The notes: generated by a model not told the origin, from the sequence alone. Shown: positions 28,291 through 37,286, counted from the first letter of the stretch. The stretch: DNA of 64,000 bases from Arthrobacter oryzae (GCF_030812315.1 NZ_JAUSSM010000003.1:372001-436000), one strand, 5' to 3'. Translations and numbers: made by a program.

Positions 28291-29610
28291 TCACGCGGCG
28301 CAGCCACCCCTCGCTCCGCACCTCGGCGTGAACCGGTGGAACCGGACGCCGTGCGGGGGAACCGTGCAGTGCAAGGCGCCTCCAGAGGCCGCAGTCCCGG
28401 CCCGGCTGTCCTCCCCGGACCACGCTTCAACCGCGGACCAGGCATCCCACGAGGCTTTCCCGCCGAGCCCAAGATCCGCCAGTGGCAAAGCCGCTTCAAG
28501 GTGTACACCCCCGGTGTTGAACACGGCGGCGAAACGGTCCGGCGTCGTCGTGCTCTCAGCCGCCCAGATCACCAGCTCACCGTCTCGGAGGAGTTCGCGG
28601 TTGTTGCGGCTCGCCTTGAGGACATCGAGCAGGTCGGTGTTGGTGAGGAGCTCCATGGTCTCGGGCGGCGAGGAGGGCAGGTCGCAGCCCAGCGTGAGCG
28701 GCGAGCGGGCAATGCACCAGAGCGTCATCATGGTGCGCTGCTCGTCGACGGTAAGCCGGGTGAGGCGTTCGGGGCCGCGCTCCGCCCGGTGGGCGATCCT
28801 GCCCACCGGCAGCATGTCCGCGTCAGCCCAGGCCCCCGGCCGCTGGTGCGGCGCCCAGCGCGCCATGCGCGCGAACTGGGCCTCGACGTCGTCCCATTTG
28901 TCCCAGAGGTCGTCCGAGACTCGCCACATCTGGGCGTTGGAACGGAGGTGCTCAAGGTGCGCGAGGGACAGCACCCGTCCGGGCGAGAGGCTGAGGACCA
29001 TATCCCGGCCGGATTTCGCGATTGCGTCCTGGTACGCGGCGATCTCGGCAGCGAAGTACGGCCCCAGCATGTCGTCCGCCTTGACGAAGTCCACGCCCCA
29101 CTCCGCGAAAAGTGCCAGCTGCGAATCGTAGTAGGCCTGCGCGCCGGGGTGGCTGTGGTCCAGGCCGAAGTTGTCCGTATTCCAGTCGCAGACCGAGCCG
29201 GTGTCCGCCACCTGGTCCGCAGTGAACGCCGTGCCGGCAACGGGGAGCCGGTCGCGGACCGCCTGGCGCGGTATTCCGCGCATGATATGCAGCCCGAACT
29301 TCAGCCCCAGAGCATGGATTTTCGCGGCCAGCGGGGCAAAGCCCTTGCCGTCCGCAGCAGAAGGAAAGCGGTTCAGCGCCGGCAACTGGCGGCCGAAAGC
29401 GTCCAGGACCAGGGCGGCACCGTCGTTGTAGCCGCCCGCTTTGGCATCGGGTTCGTACCACTGGATGTCGACGACGACGGTATCCCAGCCATGCGGTGCC
29501 AAATGGGCGGCCATGAACTCGGCGTTGGCGAGGACTTCGTCCTCCGTGACAGTGGTGCCGAAACAGTCCCAGCTGTTCCAGCCCATGGGAGGAGTTTGCG
29601 CCAACAACAT
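28291..29610 (-). CDS. Glycoside hydrolase family 27 (alpha-galactosidase-like)
   Basis: A 439-residue GH27 enzyme with no signal peptide, so cytosolic. It opens PPMGWNSWDCFG. The DFVKADDM strand supplies the nucleophile Asp and WRVSDDLWDKWDD the acid/base Asp, and a beta-sandwich C-terminal domain follows. GH27 covers alpha-galactosidase, alpha-N-acetylgalactosaminidase, isomaltodextranase and beta-L-arabinopyranosidase. Sharing an operator with a GH51 arabinofuranosidase makes an arabinose- or galactose-releasing role on pectic side chains likely. The ATG has no ribosome site; a stop codon and the operator at 29612-29627 directly precede it, so the mRNA may be leaderless. A start at the ninth residue, Met of MGWNS, is the alternative. 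Confidence 0.86.
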   Translation of the reverse strand: MLLAQTPPMGWNSWDCFGTTVTEDEVLANAEFMAAHLAPHGWDTVVVDIQWYEPDAKAGGYNDGAALVLDAFGRQLPALNRFPSAADGKGFAPLAAKIHALGLKFGLHIMRGIPRQAVRDRLPVAGTAFTADQVADTGSVCDWNTDNFGLDHSHPGAQAYYDSQLALFAEWGVDFVKADDMLGPYFAAEIAAYQDAIAKSGRDMVLSLSPGRVLSLAHLEHLRSNAQMWRVSDDLWDKWDDVEAQFARMARWAPHQRPGAWADADMLPVGRIAHRAERGPERLTRLTVDEQRTMMTLWCIARSPLTLGCDLPSSPPETMELLTNTDLLDVLKASRNNRELLRDGELVIWAAESTTTPDRFAAVFNTGGVHLEAALPLADLGLGGKASWDAWSAVEAWSGEDSRAGTAASGGALHCTVPPHGVRFHRFTPRCGARGGCAA

Positions 29611-29611
29611 T

Positions 29612-29627
29612 TATACAACGTTATAGA
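29612..29627. promoter_or_regulatory. LacI-type operator, copy 1 (GH27 promoter)
   Basis: TATACAACGTTATAGA is a quasi-palindrome centred on AACGTT. The same 16-mer occurs at 30813-30828, and a one-base variant at 33553-33568. It lies one base upstream of the GH27 ATG and contains a TATAAC hexamer on the minus strand, so it probably overlaps the -10 element. Confidence 0.82.
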
Positions 29628-29732
29628 TGGTTGCGCCCGAAGGGAACCCTTAAGGCCTCCTCCGGGCCCTAGCGTGCTTCGATGACGGCCTTCAGTTCCC
29701 GGAGCCTGGGTCCGGCAGCTTAGGGCGGAGTC

Positions 29733-30737
29733 TTAGGGGGCAGAGTCCCGCAGCTTCAGTTCGAAGCCCGCTGCGATGTGGAGTCCGTCAGGCGCAGCCT
29801 CGATGCCTTCGATCCGGTCAATGAGCAGCTGGATGGACCGTTCGGCGATTTCCTTCATTCCGGGAGCCACCGTAGTGAGGGACGGCGACGCGAAGCGGGC
29901 CTCATCGATGTCATCAAAACCCGCCACCGCAACGCCATCCGGTAGTTTGATGCCGCGGACCAGGAGCTCGTGCATGGCACCGAGCGCTATGGCGTCGTTG
30001 AGGCCAAAGACGGCATCGAAGCGGACGCCCCTGTCCAGGAGGCTGCCGACGGCGGAGGCCCCGCCGTCGCGGCGCCAGTCGCACTGCACCACAAGGGCGG
30101 GATCAAACTCCGCCCCGGCAGCCTCCAATGCCTTCCGGTGGCCGTTCAGGCGCAGGCCGGGGCTGTCCGTTGTGTCGCCTGCCGACGCGCCCAGCACGGC
30201 AATCCGGCGCCGGCCCCCGGCCAGGAGATGGGCGGTGACGGCTTCGGCCGCCTCGGCATTCTTCATGGTGACCAGGTCGAAGCGCGGATCCGCGATGTGC
30301 TCCCCGAGCATCACGATCGGCTTGCTGCCCTGGTGCGCGGCGATAGTCTCGACGTCCAGGGCCAGCGGGGTGAACAGCAGTCCGTCCGTGAGTTGGCGGA
30401 ACGGACCCTGGAGCGCACTGAGCTCGTGCCCGGCGGCCGCTCCCGACTGTTCCACCAGGACCCGGTAGCCCCGTCCGGACGCTACTGTCATCAGCTTGGA
30501 GGCGAGCTCCGCGTAGTAGGGAATGGAGAGGTCGGAGAGCACCAGGCCCAGCATGCGGGTTTTGCCGGAGCGCAGGCTCCGGGCCGTCAGGTTGGCCTCG
30601 TACCCCAGCTCGGCGATGGCGTCGAGCACCTTCTGCTTGGTGGCCGGCCGGATGAACTCGTAATCATTGAGCACATTCGACACCGTTTTCAACGAGACGC
30701 CGGCCGCGCGCGCAACATCGTTCATGGTCACAGCCAC
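29733..30737 (-). CDS. LacI family repressor of the GH27/GH43-like/GH51 regulon
   Basis: A 334-residue LacI/GalR regulator. The DNA-binding part is MNDVARAAGVSLKTVSNVLNDYEFIRPATKQKV, with an effector domain containing GFDDIDEARFASPSLTTV. The GTG at 30737 is chosen over the internal ATG at 30725 because GGGAAGGGA lies seven bases upstream of it. It is divergent from the GH43-like gene, with an operator copy in between, and the same operator precedes GH27 and GH51. It most likely binds all three sites. The ligand would be a pectin or arabinan sugar; this is inference. Confidence 0.9.
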   Translation of the reverse strand: MAVTMNDVARAAGVSLKTVSNVLNDYEFIRPATKQKVLDAIAELGYEANLTARSLRSGKTRMLGLVLSDLSIPYYAELASKLMTVASGRGYRVLVEQSGAAAGHELSALQGPFRQLTDGLLFTPLALDVETIAAHQGSKPIVMLGEHIADPRFDLVTMKNAEAAEAVTAHLLAGGRRRIAVLGASAGDTTDSPGLRLNGHRKALEAAGAEFDPALVVQCDWRRDGGASAVGSLLDRGVRFDAVFGLNDAIALGAMHELLVRGIKLPDGVAVAGFDDIDEARFASPSLTTVAPGMKEIAERSIQLLIDRIEGIEAAPDGLHIAAGFELKLRDSAP

Positions 30738-30812
30738 AGGTGATTCCCTTCCCCGTCAACACTTTCAGCTACATCGTTGCAGACCAGCCCCGGTTTTGCC
30801 CTTTCCGCAGCA

Positions 30813-30828
30813 TATACAACGTTATAGA
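30813..30828. promoter_or_regulatory. LacI-type operator, copy 2 (between lacI and the GH43-like gene)
   Basis: The 16-mer TATACAACGTTATAGA is identical to the copy at 29612-29627. It is placed 76 bp upstream of the regulator start and 72 bp upstream of the GH43-like start, so one site can serve both divergent promoters. Confidence 0.83.
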
Positions 30829-30900
30829 ATCGGTGCGGGCCGGGCATTCGAACCGGCCTTCCGCCAGCACACTCCGCCAGCACGTCACAAAGGAACCGCC

Positions 30901-31950
30901 ATGCCGCCCACCGCGTCTCCCCTCTTCCGCTGCCCGGTGTTCGACGGCGCCGCCGATCCCACGGTCATCCATCGCCGCGGCACGGGCGAGTGGTGGATGT
31001 TCTACACGGCGCGCCGCGCCACGCTCACCACCGATGGGGTGGACTGGATCACCGGCACCAGGATCGGAATCGCAGTGTCCTCGGACGCAGGCGCCAGCTG
31101 GCAGTATCGCGGCGTGGTGGAGGGCCTCGATCCGGAGGACTCCCCCGGCCTGAACACGCACTGGGCCCCGGAGGTGGTGTGGCACAACGGCAAGTACCAC
31201 ATGTTCCTGACGTGGGGCGCCGGCGCTCCGAGCACCTGGGCCGAGCAGACCCGGCGGCGGCTGGTGCACTTCACCAGCGCCGACCTGGAGCAGTGGGAGT
31301 TCGGCGGACGGGTGGAGGTCGGGTCCGAGAACGTCATTGACGCCGCCTTCGCCGTCGTGGCGGACGGCCGCGCACGCCTCTGGTTCAAGGACGAAGTGGA
31401 CGGCTCCACCACCTGGTCGGCGGTCTGGGAAGAACCAGCCCGCCGGGAAGAAACGGGCGGCGGCAGCGGCAGCACCGCCGTCGGACGCCCCGGCCGGCCG
31501 GGAACGGATGGCCACTGGCGCGCCGAGGGGCAGATGGTCGGGCTGCCCGCCCACGAGGGCCCCAATGTGTTCCGCCTGGGCGGCTGGTATTGGATGGTGG
31601 CGGACGAGTGGCGCGGCCAGGCGGTGCACCGATCGGCCGACGGCCTTGCCTGGACCCGGCAGGAAGCCAACAACGGCCTCATCCTGGACGCCCCCGGCGC
31701 CGGGGTAGACGACGCCACCTACGGCAGGCACGCCGACGTGGTCACCCAGGGCGACCACGCCTATATCTTCTACTTCACGCATCCGGAGTGGCAGGACACG
31801 GAGATGGCCAACGGCCTGGAGAATCCGGCCCGGGCGGTCCGTGAACAGCGCACCAGCATCCATGCGGCGCGGCTGCACGTGGAAGGGGACGTCCTGGTCT
31901 GCCTGCGCGACCTGGACGCCCCCGTCCACCTGGATCCGGCGCGCCTCTGA
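30901..31950 (+). CDS. GH43-like five-bladed beta-propeller glycosidase
   Basis: A 349-residue protein without a signal peptide. The opening FDGAADPTVIHRRGTGEWWMFYTARR matches the first blade of GH43/GH62-type propellers with its Asp. HWAPEVVWHNGKYHMFLTWGAG is the second conserved block, and GSENVIDAAFAV and AEGQMVGLPAHEGPNVFRL supply likely Asp and Glu positions. A Gly/Ser-rich insertion around residues 180-205 is unusual. It is likely an intracellular arabinosidase, xylosidase or galactosidase of the pectin/arabinan regulon. ATG 30901 has AAAGGAA upstream; the longer frame runs through the operator and is discarded. Confidence 0.78.
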   Translation: MPPTASPLFRCPVFDGAADPTVIHRRGTGEWWMFYTARRATLTTDGVDWITGTRIGIAVSSDAGASWQYRGVVEGLDPEDSPGLNTHWAPEVVWHNGKYHMFLTWGAGAPSTWAEQTRRRLVHFTSADLEQWEFGGRVEVGSENVIDAAFAVVADGRARLWFKDEVDGSTTWSAVWEEPARREETGGGSGSTAVGRPGRPGTDGHWRAEGQMVGLPAHEGPNVFRLGGWYWMVADEWRGQAVHRSADGLAWTRQEANNGLILDAPGAGVDDATYGRHADVVTQGDHAYIFYFTHPEWQDTEMANGLENPARAVREQRTSIHAARLHVEGDVLVCLRDLDAPVHLDPARL

Positions 31951-31993
31951 TTAGGAGACACGCCGTAGTTCCGGCGCCTGGCTTCCCTATGGC

Positions 31994-33529
31994 CTAGTGC
32001 CCGACTCCGTCGACCGAGAGGCGGATCATGCTCCAGGACACCGCGGGTAGCTCGGCGGTGAGCCGGCCGCCGTCGACCTTGACACTGACGTTCTCGCCGG
32101 GCAGCACCGAGGTGGAGTCATCCGCCGTGGCCTGCCAGTACGGGTCCTTGTTCGTGTAGGTGACCGCCTCAACAACCTTGGCGTTCCCCAGACCGGCGAC
32201 GGCGGCGTCCAGGGTGACGGCGTCCGTGGCCGAACGGTTCACGGCAAACACCACGGCCTCGCCGGCGTCCGCGTCGAAGGTGGCGACGGCGGACAGGGCG
32301 GCGAAGTCGGCAGTTTTGCCGCCGCTGAGCAGCGGGGATTCGACGGCGAGCTGCAGCACCGTGCCCTTGGCGTGCCGCGAGGTGAGGGCGAACGGGTGGA
32401 AAGTGGTCTGCTTCCAGGCGCGGCCGCCGGGCTCGGTCATGATGGGGGCAATGACGTTCACCAGCTGCGCCAGGCTGGCGGAGTGCACGCGGTCGGTGTT
32501 GCGGAGCAGGGTGACGAGGAGGTCGCCGACCACCACGGCGTCCGCCACGGTGTAGCGGTCCTCCAGGAGTACCGGCGCCACGGGCCAGTCCTTGCCGGTG
32601 GGTGCCTTGGATTCGTCGCGGCTCATGTGCCAGACGTTCCATTCGTCGAAGGAGATGTTCACCTGCTTGGTGGACTTTTTGACCGATTTCACGTGGTCGA
32701 TGTGCGCCACGATGTCCTTGATGAAGGCCTCCATCCGATGGCCGGATGACAGGTGTTCCTGCAGGTCGCCGAAGTCCTCGAAATACTGGTGCGCAGAGAT
32801 CAGGTCCACGAGGTCGTAGGTTTCCGTCAGCACAACCCGCTCCCACTCGCCGAAGCTGTCCATGGTCGGGGCGGAGCTTCCGCATGCCACCAGCTCCAGG
32901 TCCGGCTCCACCATCCGCATGGCACGGGCGGTGTCTGCCGCCAGGCGTCCGTACTCCGTGGCGTTCTTGTGGCCGATCTGCCAGAAGCCGTCCATCTCGT
33001 TGCCCAGGCACCACATCTTGATGCCGTAGCCGTTCTCGGCCCCGTTGGACCGGCGCTGGTCGGAGAGGGCCGTCCCGCCGTCGATGTTGCAGTATTCCAG
33101 CAGGTCCAGGGCCTCCTGGGTCCCTCGGGTGCCAAGGTTCACCGCCATCATCGGCTCGACGCCCGCTTTGACGGACCATTTGGCGAACTCGTCCACCCCC
33201 ACATGGTTGGGGTCGGCGGAATGCCAGGCCAGGTCGAGGCGCGCCGGGCGCTGTTCCACCGGCCCCACACCGTCCTCCCAGCGGTAGCCGGAGACGAAGT
33301 TGCCGCCCGGGTAGCGCACCGTCGATACGCCCAGTTCACGGGTCAGTTCCAGGACATCTGTACGGAAGCCGTCAGCGTCAGCCTCGGGATGGCCCGGCTC
33401 GAAGATGCCGGTGTAGACGCAGCGGCCCAGATGTTCCACGAAGGCGCCAAAGGTACGGCGCCGGACCGGACCCACGGTGAAGGCGGGGTCCAGGGTGATC
33501 TTGGCAGTGGCGTGTTCGGAAGTGCCCAC
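31994..33529 (-). CDS. abfA: GH51 alpha-L-arabinofuranosidase
   Basis: A 511-residue intracellular GH51 enzyme removing terminal alpha-L-arabinofuranosyl residues from arabinan and arabinoxylan oligosaccharides. The acid/base Glu is E178 in WCLGNEMDG and the nucleophile is E296 in ISFDEWNVW. VRYPGGNFVSGYRWEDG is the strongly conserved N-terminal block. The C-terminal beta-sandwich domain is complete. The GTG start at 33529 has a GAGGAT ribosome site. A copy of the shared LacI operator lies 24 bp upstream, so it is co-regulated with GH27 and the GH43-like gene. Its product L-arabinose would feed the AraBDA enzymes encoded 12 kb away. Confidence 0.94.
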   Translation of the reverse strand: MGTSEHATAKITLDPAFTVGPVRRRTFGAFVEHLGRCVYTGIFEPGHPEADADGFRTDVLELTRELGVSTVRYPGGNFVSGYRWEDGVGPVEQRPARLDLAWHSADPNHVGVDEFAKWSVKAGVEPMMAVNLGTRGTQEALDLLEYCNIDGGTALSDQRRSNGAENGYGIKMWCLGNEMDGFWQIGHKNATEYGRLAADTARAMRMVEPDLELVACGSSAPTMDSFGEWERVVLTETYDLVDLISAHQYFEDFGDLQEHLSSGHRMEAFIKDIVAHIDHVKSVKKSTKQVNISFDEWNVWHMSRDESKAPTGKDWPVAPVLLEDRYTVADAVVVGDLLVTLLRNTDRVHSASLAQLVNVIAPIMTEPGGRAWKQTTFHPFALTSRHAKGTVLQLAVESPLLSGGKTADFAALSAVATFDADAGEAVVFAVNRSATDAVTLDAAVAGLGNAKVVEAVTYTNKDPYWQATADDSTSVLPGENVSVKVDGGRLTAELPAVSWSMIRLSVDGVGH

Positions 33530-33552
33530 GTAAACATCCTCGTTTCTAGTCT

Positions 33553-33568
33553 TCTACAACGTTATAGA
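33553..33568. promoter_or_regulatory. LacI-type operator, copy 3 (GH51 promoter)
   Basis: TCTACAACGTTATAGA differs by one base from the copies at 29612 and 30813. The surrounding CTTCTA and TAGAAG extend the dyad to 20 bp (33551-33570) with a single mismatched pair. It lies 24 bp upstream of the GH51 GTG. Confidence 0.83.
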
Positions 33569-33627
33569 AGATCATTCTTCGTGCTGGGGCCGCCGCCGTC
33601 AAGGGCAAACCGCCACTGACCGGACTT

Positions 33628-33668
33628 CGCGCCGGGCCGGACCGGGTGCGGACGCCGGGCCCGGCGCG
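33628..33668. terminator. GC-rich stem-loop after the pectate lyase operon
   Basis: Eleven-base arms CGCGCCGGGCC (33628-33638) and GGCCCGGCGCG (33658-33668) enclose a 19-base loop. It lies just past the stop of the truncated pectate lyase gene, in the direction of that operon. There is no U-run, which is common for actinobacterial stem-loop terminators. Confidence 0.5.
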
Positions 33669-33696
33669 GGTGGCGCCCGGATCCCGGCCTCCTGCG

Positions 33697-35220
33697 CTAG
33701 CCTGCCCTGCCGTTCAGGACCGTCACGTTCACGTACTCCACGCCCGAACCGGTGGTGCGGACAACGTCACCGTCCTGGGGGCTATCGGACGTGACGGTGA
33801 GGTCGCGGACCACCGTCCCGTCGCCGCCGGCCCAGAGAGTCACGCCTTCCTCCGCGGTCAGCACCACGTCCGCCGCACGCCCGGTGGCGCCCCGGAGGGT
33901 CACATTGCGGCGGTCCTTCCAAATGACCGCAGGCTCGCGGTAGACGCCCGGCTGCAGTTCGATCGTCACGGGACGCGTGCTTCCGGCCGGGATAAGTCCG
34001 ACGGCGGCACGGATGCTGCCGACGTCGCCCGTTCCATCCAGCGCCACCCGGATGAGTCCGGGCGCCGGTGAAAGCGTTCCGCCCGCGGGCCCGGCGAACC
34101 TCCGCACCAGCGCAGGGACGGCAACAGCGGGCCCGATCCGGTACGGGTAGCTCTCGGCAGGATCGAAGGCTGTCCCGAACTCCGGGCCGGTGTCCCCCGT
34201 GCAGCCGGAGAAGACGTTGCCGCGGACCGTGAGGCCGCCGCCTGCGCCCTGATGCTTCAGCGGATTGCGGACATCCGAGAAGTAGTTGCCCTCCACCACC
34301 ATCCGGGCAGCATTCCGCCCGAGCATTCCATAACTGGAAATGTCCTCGAGCAGGTTGTTGTAGACGTGGGCGGCAGCGGTGTTGTCAATGCTGGCATTGC
34401 GCTGGTGGGTGTTCCGGATCCAGTTGTGGTGGAGCGTGAGCCGGGTGACCACGTTCGCAGTCCACCCCTCCCCCAGCGCCTTGTTGTGGTCCGCAAAGAC
34501 GTTCCACGAGTAGCTCACCAGGTCGCAGTCTTTCCGGGTGTCCACGAGGCCGTCGCCCAGGCGGACGAAGAACATGTGGTCCACCCAGATGTGGTGCGAG
34601 GTGTCCACCTGGATGCCGTCGCGGTCATTGTCCGGGCGTTTGCCGTCGAAGTCGCCCGGGATGTACGAGTCCCGGACCGTGAAGTTCCGGAAGATGACAT
34701 TGCCAACGGTGATCAGCTTGAAGCCGGCGTTGACCACCTCTGCCCCGGCACCGAAGCCGAGGAACGATTTGTGCGACTGGACCACGAGTTTCTCGTAGCT
34801 GCCGAACACAATGGAACCGTGCAGGATCACAACCAGGGGCTCCACAGCCCTGGCGGCCTCGCGGAGCCCGGCGGCCGTGCGGACGTGGATGATCTTCCCG
34901 CCGGCGCCGCCGGTTGTCCCCTGCAGCCCGTAGCCGGGCAGCGACGCGAAACCCGTTGGGGCTTCGGACCAGATGCTCCCGTCCAGGGCGCCGGGTTTCG
35001 GCAGTTGCGCCTCCGCGAACCCGTTGGCCGGGGTGCCCCAGGCTCCCGGTGAGCGGTGCGCCGTCGAACTTTCCGACGCCGGGTTTTCCGAGGCCTGAAC
35101 TCCCGGCGCCGGTGCGGCCGCCGCCACGGCAGGGCACGCCGCCACCAGTGCGGTGCCTGCCAGCCCGGCGGCGATCACCGACCGCCGTGTGGGACCGGAG
35201 GTGCATTCCTGTGCCGCCAT
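33697..35220 (-). CDS. Secreted pectate lyase (PL1) with a truncated pectinesterase (CE8) domain
   Basis: A 507-residue secreted protein. The signal TRRSVIAAGLAGTALVAAC with twin arginines suggests Tat export. A PL1 parallel beta-helix follows, with ANGF.. LPGYGLQGTTGG, DGIQVDTSHHIWVDHMFFVRLGDG and LTLHHNWIRNTHQRNASIDN. From about residue 390 it turns into a CE8 N-terminal portion (VALDGTGDVGSIRAAVG). It stops where the sibling protein at 35222-37231 reaches its GNQDT active site, so the esterase catalytic Asp pair and Arg-Trp are absent. The lyase part looks intact and the esterase part is surely inactive. The start at 35220 has GGAG; its ATG is one base after the sibling stop, so it is probably translationally coupled. 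Confidence 0.86.
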   Translation of the reverse strand: MAAQECTSGPTRRSVIAAGLAGTALVAACPAVAAAAPAPGVQASENPASESSTAHRSPGAWGTPANGFAEAQLPKPGALDGSIWSEAPTGFASLPGYGLQGTTGGAGGKIIHVRTAAGLREAARAVEPLVVILHGSIVFGSYEKLVVQSHKSFLGFGAGAEVVNAGFKLITVGNVIFRNFTVRDSYIPGDFDGKRPDNDRDGIQVDTSHHIWVDHMFFVRLGDGLVDTRKDCDLVSYSWNVFADHNKALGEGWTANVVTRLTLHHNWIRNTHQRNASIDNTAAAHVYNNLLEDISSYGMLGRNAARMVVEGNYFSDVRNPLKHQGAGGGLTVRGNVFSGCTGDTGPEFGTAFDPAESYPYRIGPAVAVPALVRRFAGPAGGTLSPAPGLIRVALDGTGDVGSIRAAVGLIPAGSTRPVTIELQPGVYREPAVIWKDRRNVTLRGATGRAADVVLTAEEGVTLWAGGDGTVVRDLTVTSDSPQDGDVVRTTGSGVEYVNVTVLNGRAG

Positions 35221-35221
35221 G

Positions 35222-37231
35222 TCAGCTCCGTCCGGCCGGGTTCCAGTCACCAAGGAAGGTCTCCTTGGTGAATTTGGCTGCTTCCTCCGCGGTGAGCTGG
35301 GGGTGGAATTCGTTGACGCACGCCCCGGGTCCGCCGTTGTTGTATTCGGCGAACCTTCCCTCGGTCCAGGAATGGCCGCTCATGTCCGACCATCCCTGCA
35401 CTGCGATGTGGCCGCCCAGCGTGGAGTCCCTGATTAGGGCCATGGGATGCGCGTCGGGGTCGCTGCTTGCAAACCAGGGACGGCCCAGGCTGACCGTTCC
35501 CGGGGCTCCATCGCCGGTGAGGGTGCTGTCCACGATCAGGAATCCGTACGGGTTGGAGTTCTTGGTGCTCGGGGCCACGATGTAGCCGTTGTTGGTGTCG
35601 CTGCCCCGGTCCAGTGAGTGGATGGTGCAGCCGTCGAAAACCGCCGTGCCCCGGCCGTAAAGGAAGTCCACATCCCCCTCGACGTAGCAGTTCTTGAGGT
35701 ACGTGCGGGCGGTCGCATCGCGGCCGGTGGTGTCCGCAAGATACGTGTCCTGATTGCCGAGGAAGCGCGTCCCGTCAAAGGTCACCCTGTCGCCCACGGT
35801 CCGCACGGCGAGCGCCTGGCTTCCGCCGTTGGCGGCTTCGTCGTAGGCGTTCTCCACTGTCAGGTTCCGGACCGTCGTGTCGGCGGCTGAAACAGTTAGC
35901 GTGGCACTGCCCTGCGCACCCCACGTGCCGCCGAAGAACTTCACGCCGTTTGCCGGGGTGTCATAGGTGATGACGACGTCGGCCGGGTTGCCTGTGCTGC
36001 CTTGGAGGGTCACGTTCGGGCGGTCTGCCCAGAGGTTCACGACTTCCCGGTAGGTGCCGGGTTTCACCGTGATGGTGCGGGGCTGGGTGTTGCCGCTGGG
36101 GATGGATCCGATGGCCGCCTGGACACTGGCGAAGTCGCCGGTGCCGTCCAGGGCAACCGTGATGTCCGTTGTGTTGTTCGGTTCGCTGCTCTGCCGCGGC
36201 CCGGCGCCGCCGGCGACGATCCCGGGTACGCTGGCGGCGTCGTCCTTCTGGTAGGCGTAGTAGTGCGTGGGGTCGAAGGCTGTGCCCACGTTGTCCTTGC
36301 GGCCGCGCGTGGAGTTGAAGATGTTGTCCCGGTTCACCACTTCCGTGGCCGGGTCCTTGGCCACCACGGGGTCAGGAACTGCGGTGAAGTAGTTGCCTTC
36401 GAGGACCACCTTGGCCGCGTTGCGGCCCATCATGCCGTACTGGCCGATGTCCTGCAGGAAGTTGTTGTAGACGTGGGCTGCCGCGGTGTTGTCCAGGCTG
36501 AAATTGCGCTGGGTGGTATTGCGGATCCAGTTGTGGTGGATGGTCATCCTGGTCACGGCGTTGGAGGTCCAGCCGACGCCCAGGGCCTTGTTGGTGTCCG
36601 CGAAGATGTTCCAGGAGTACGTGACGTAGTCGGAGTCCTTACGGGTGTCGATCATGCCGTCGCCCATGCGTTCGAACTTCATGTGGTCCACCCAGACGTG
36701 GTGGGAGGTATCCAATTGGATGCCGTCGCGGTCATTGTCCGGCCGTTTCCCGTCCCAGTCCCCGGGCAGGTAGGAGTCCCGGACGGTGAAGTTCCGGAAG
36801 ATCACGTTGGAGACGTTGATGAGCTTGAAGCCTGCATTGACTATCTCAGCGCCGGCGCCGACTCCGATGAAGCTCTTGTTGGCGCTGACCGGAATCTTCA
36901 CGTAGTCCGTGGCCTTGAGTGTGCCGCGGATGAAGATGACCAGCGGCTCGCCTGCGGCGGCATAATTCTGCAGCTCCCCGATCGTGGAAGCCGTGACGAT
37001 TCGGCCGGACTGGCCTCCCGTGGTTCCTTCCAGCCCGTAGCCGGGTAGGGACGCGAAGCCGTCCGGCTTCTGCTTCCACATTGCGGCCGGTTCCGTCGCG
37101 GCCTCGGAAGCAACCGGCGCTGCCAGGTCCCCGGGCTGGGTGCGGTGCTGTCCCGCGTGGGCCGGGACGGCGGTGAAACTGCCCAGGATGACGACGGCGG
37201 TTGCCGCACCTATTAGGCGTCGCAAACTCAT
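35222..37231 (-). CDS. Secreted pectate lyase (PL1) - pectin methylesterase (CE8) fusion
   Basis: A 669-residue two-enzyme protein. A Sec signal peptide covers residues 1-26 (cleavage near AHA). The PL1 beta-helix runs from ~55 to ~340, with VWVDH at 179-183 and RMTIHHNWIRNTTQRN at 228-243. The CE8 beta-helix runs from ~356 to 669, with GNQDT (Q494, D495), VDFLYG (D522) and LGRPW (R584, W586), the full catalytic set. CE8 removes methyl esters from homogalacturonan and PL1 then cleaves the demethylated chain by beta-elimination, so the fusion couples both steps outside the cell. It follows a two-permease sugar importer and precedes its truncated sibling in the same operon. Confidence 0.93.
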   Translation of the reverse strand: MSLRRLIGAATAVVILGSFTAVPAHAGQHRTQPGDLAAPVASEAATEPAAMWKQKPDGFASLPGYGLEGTTGGQSGRIVTASTIGELQNYAAAGEPLVIFIRGTLKATDYVKIPVSANKSFIGVGAGAEIVNAGFKLINVSNVIFRNFTVRDSYLPGDWDGKRPDNDRDGIQLDTSHHVWVDHMKFERMGDGMIDTRKDSDYVTYSWNIFADTNKALGVGWTSNAVTRMTIHHNWIRNTTQRNFSLDNTAAAHVYNNFLQDIGQYGMMGRNAAKVVLEGNYFTAVPDPVVAKDPATEVVNRDNIFNSTRGRKDNVGTAFDPTHYYAYQKDDAASVPGIVAGGAGPRQSSEPNNTTDITVALDGTGDFASVQAAIGSIPSGNTQPRTITVKPGTYREVVNLWADRPNVTLQGSTGNPADVVITYDTPANGVKFFGGTWGAQGSATLTVSAADTTVRNLTVENAYDEAANGGSQALAVRTVGDRVTFDGTRFLGNQDTYLADTTGRDATARTYLKNCYVEGDVDFLYGRGTAVFDGCTIHSLDRGSDTNNGYIVAPSTKNSNPYGFLIVDSTLTGDGAPGTVSLGRPWFASSDPDAHPMALIRDSTLGGHIAVQGWSDMSGHSWTEGRFAEYNNGGPGACVNEFHPQLTAEEAAKFTKETFLGDWNPAGRS

Positions 37232-37286
37232 GCAAAACTCCTTTGTCTTGTTGGTCAGAACAGGCCGGTCAGTGATGTGCGGAGGG

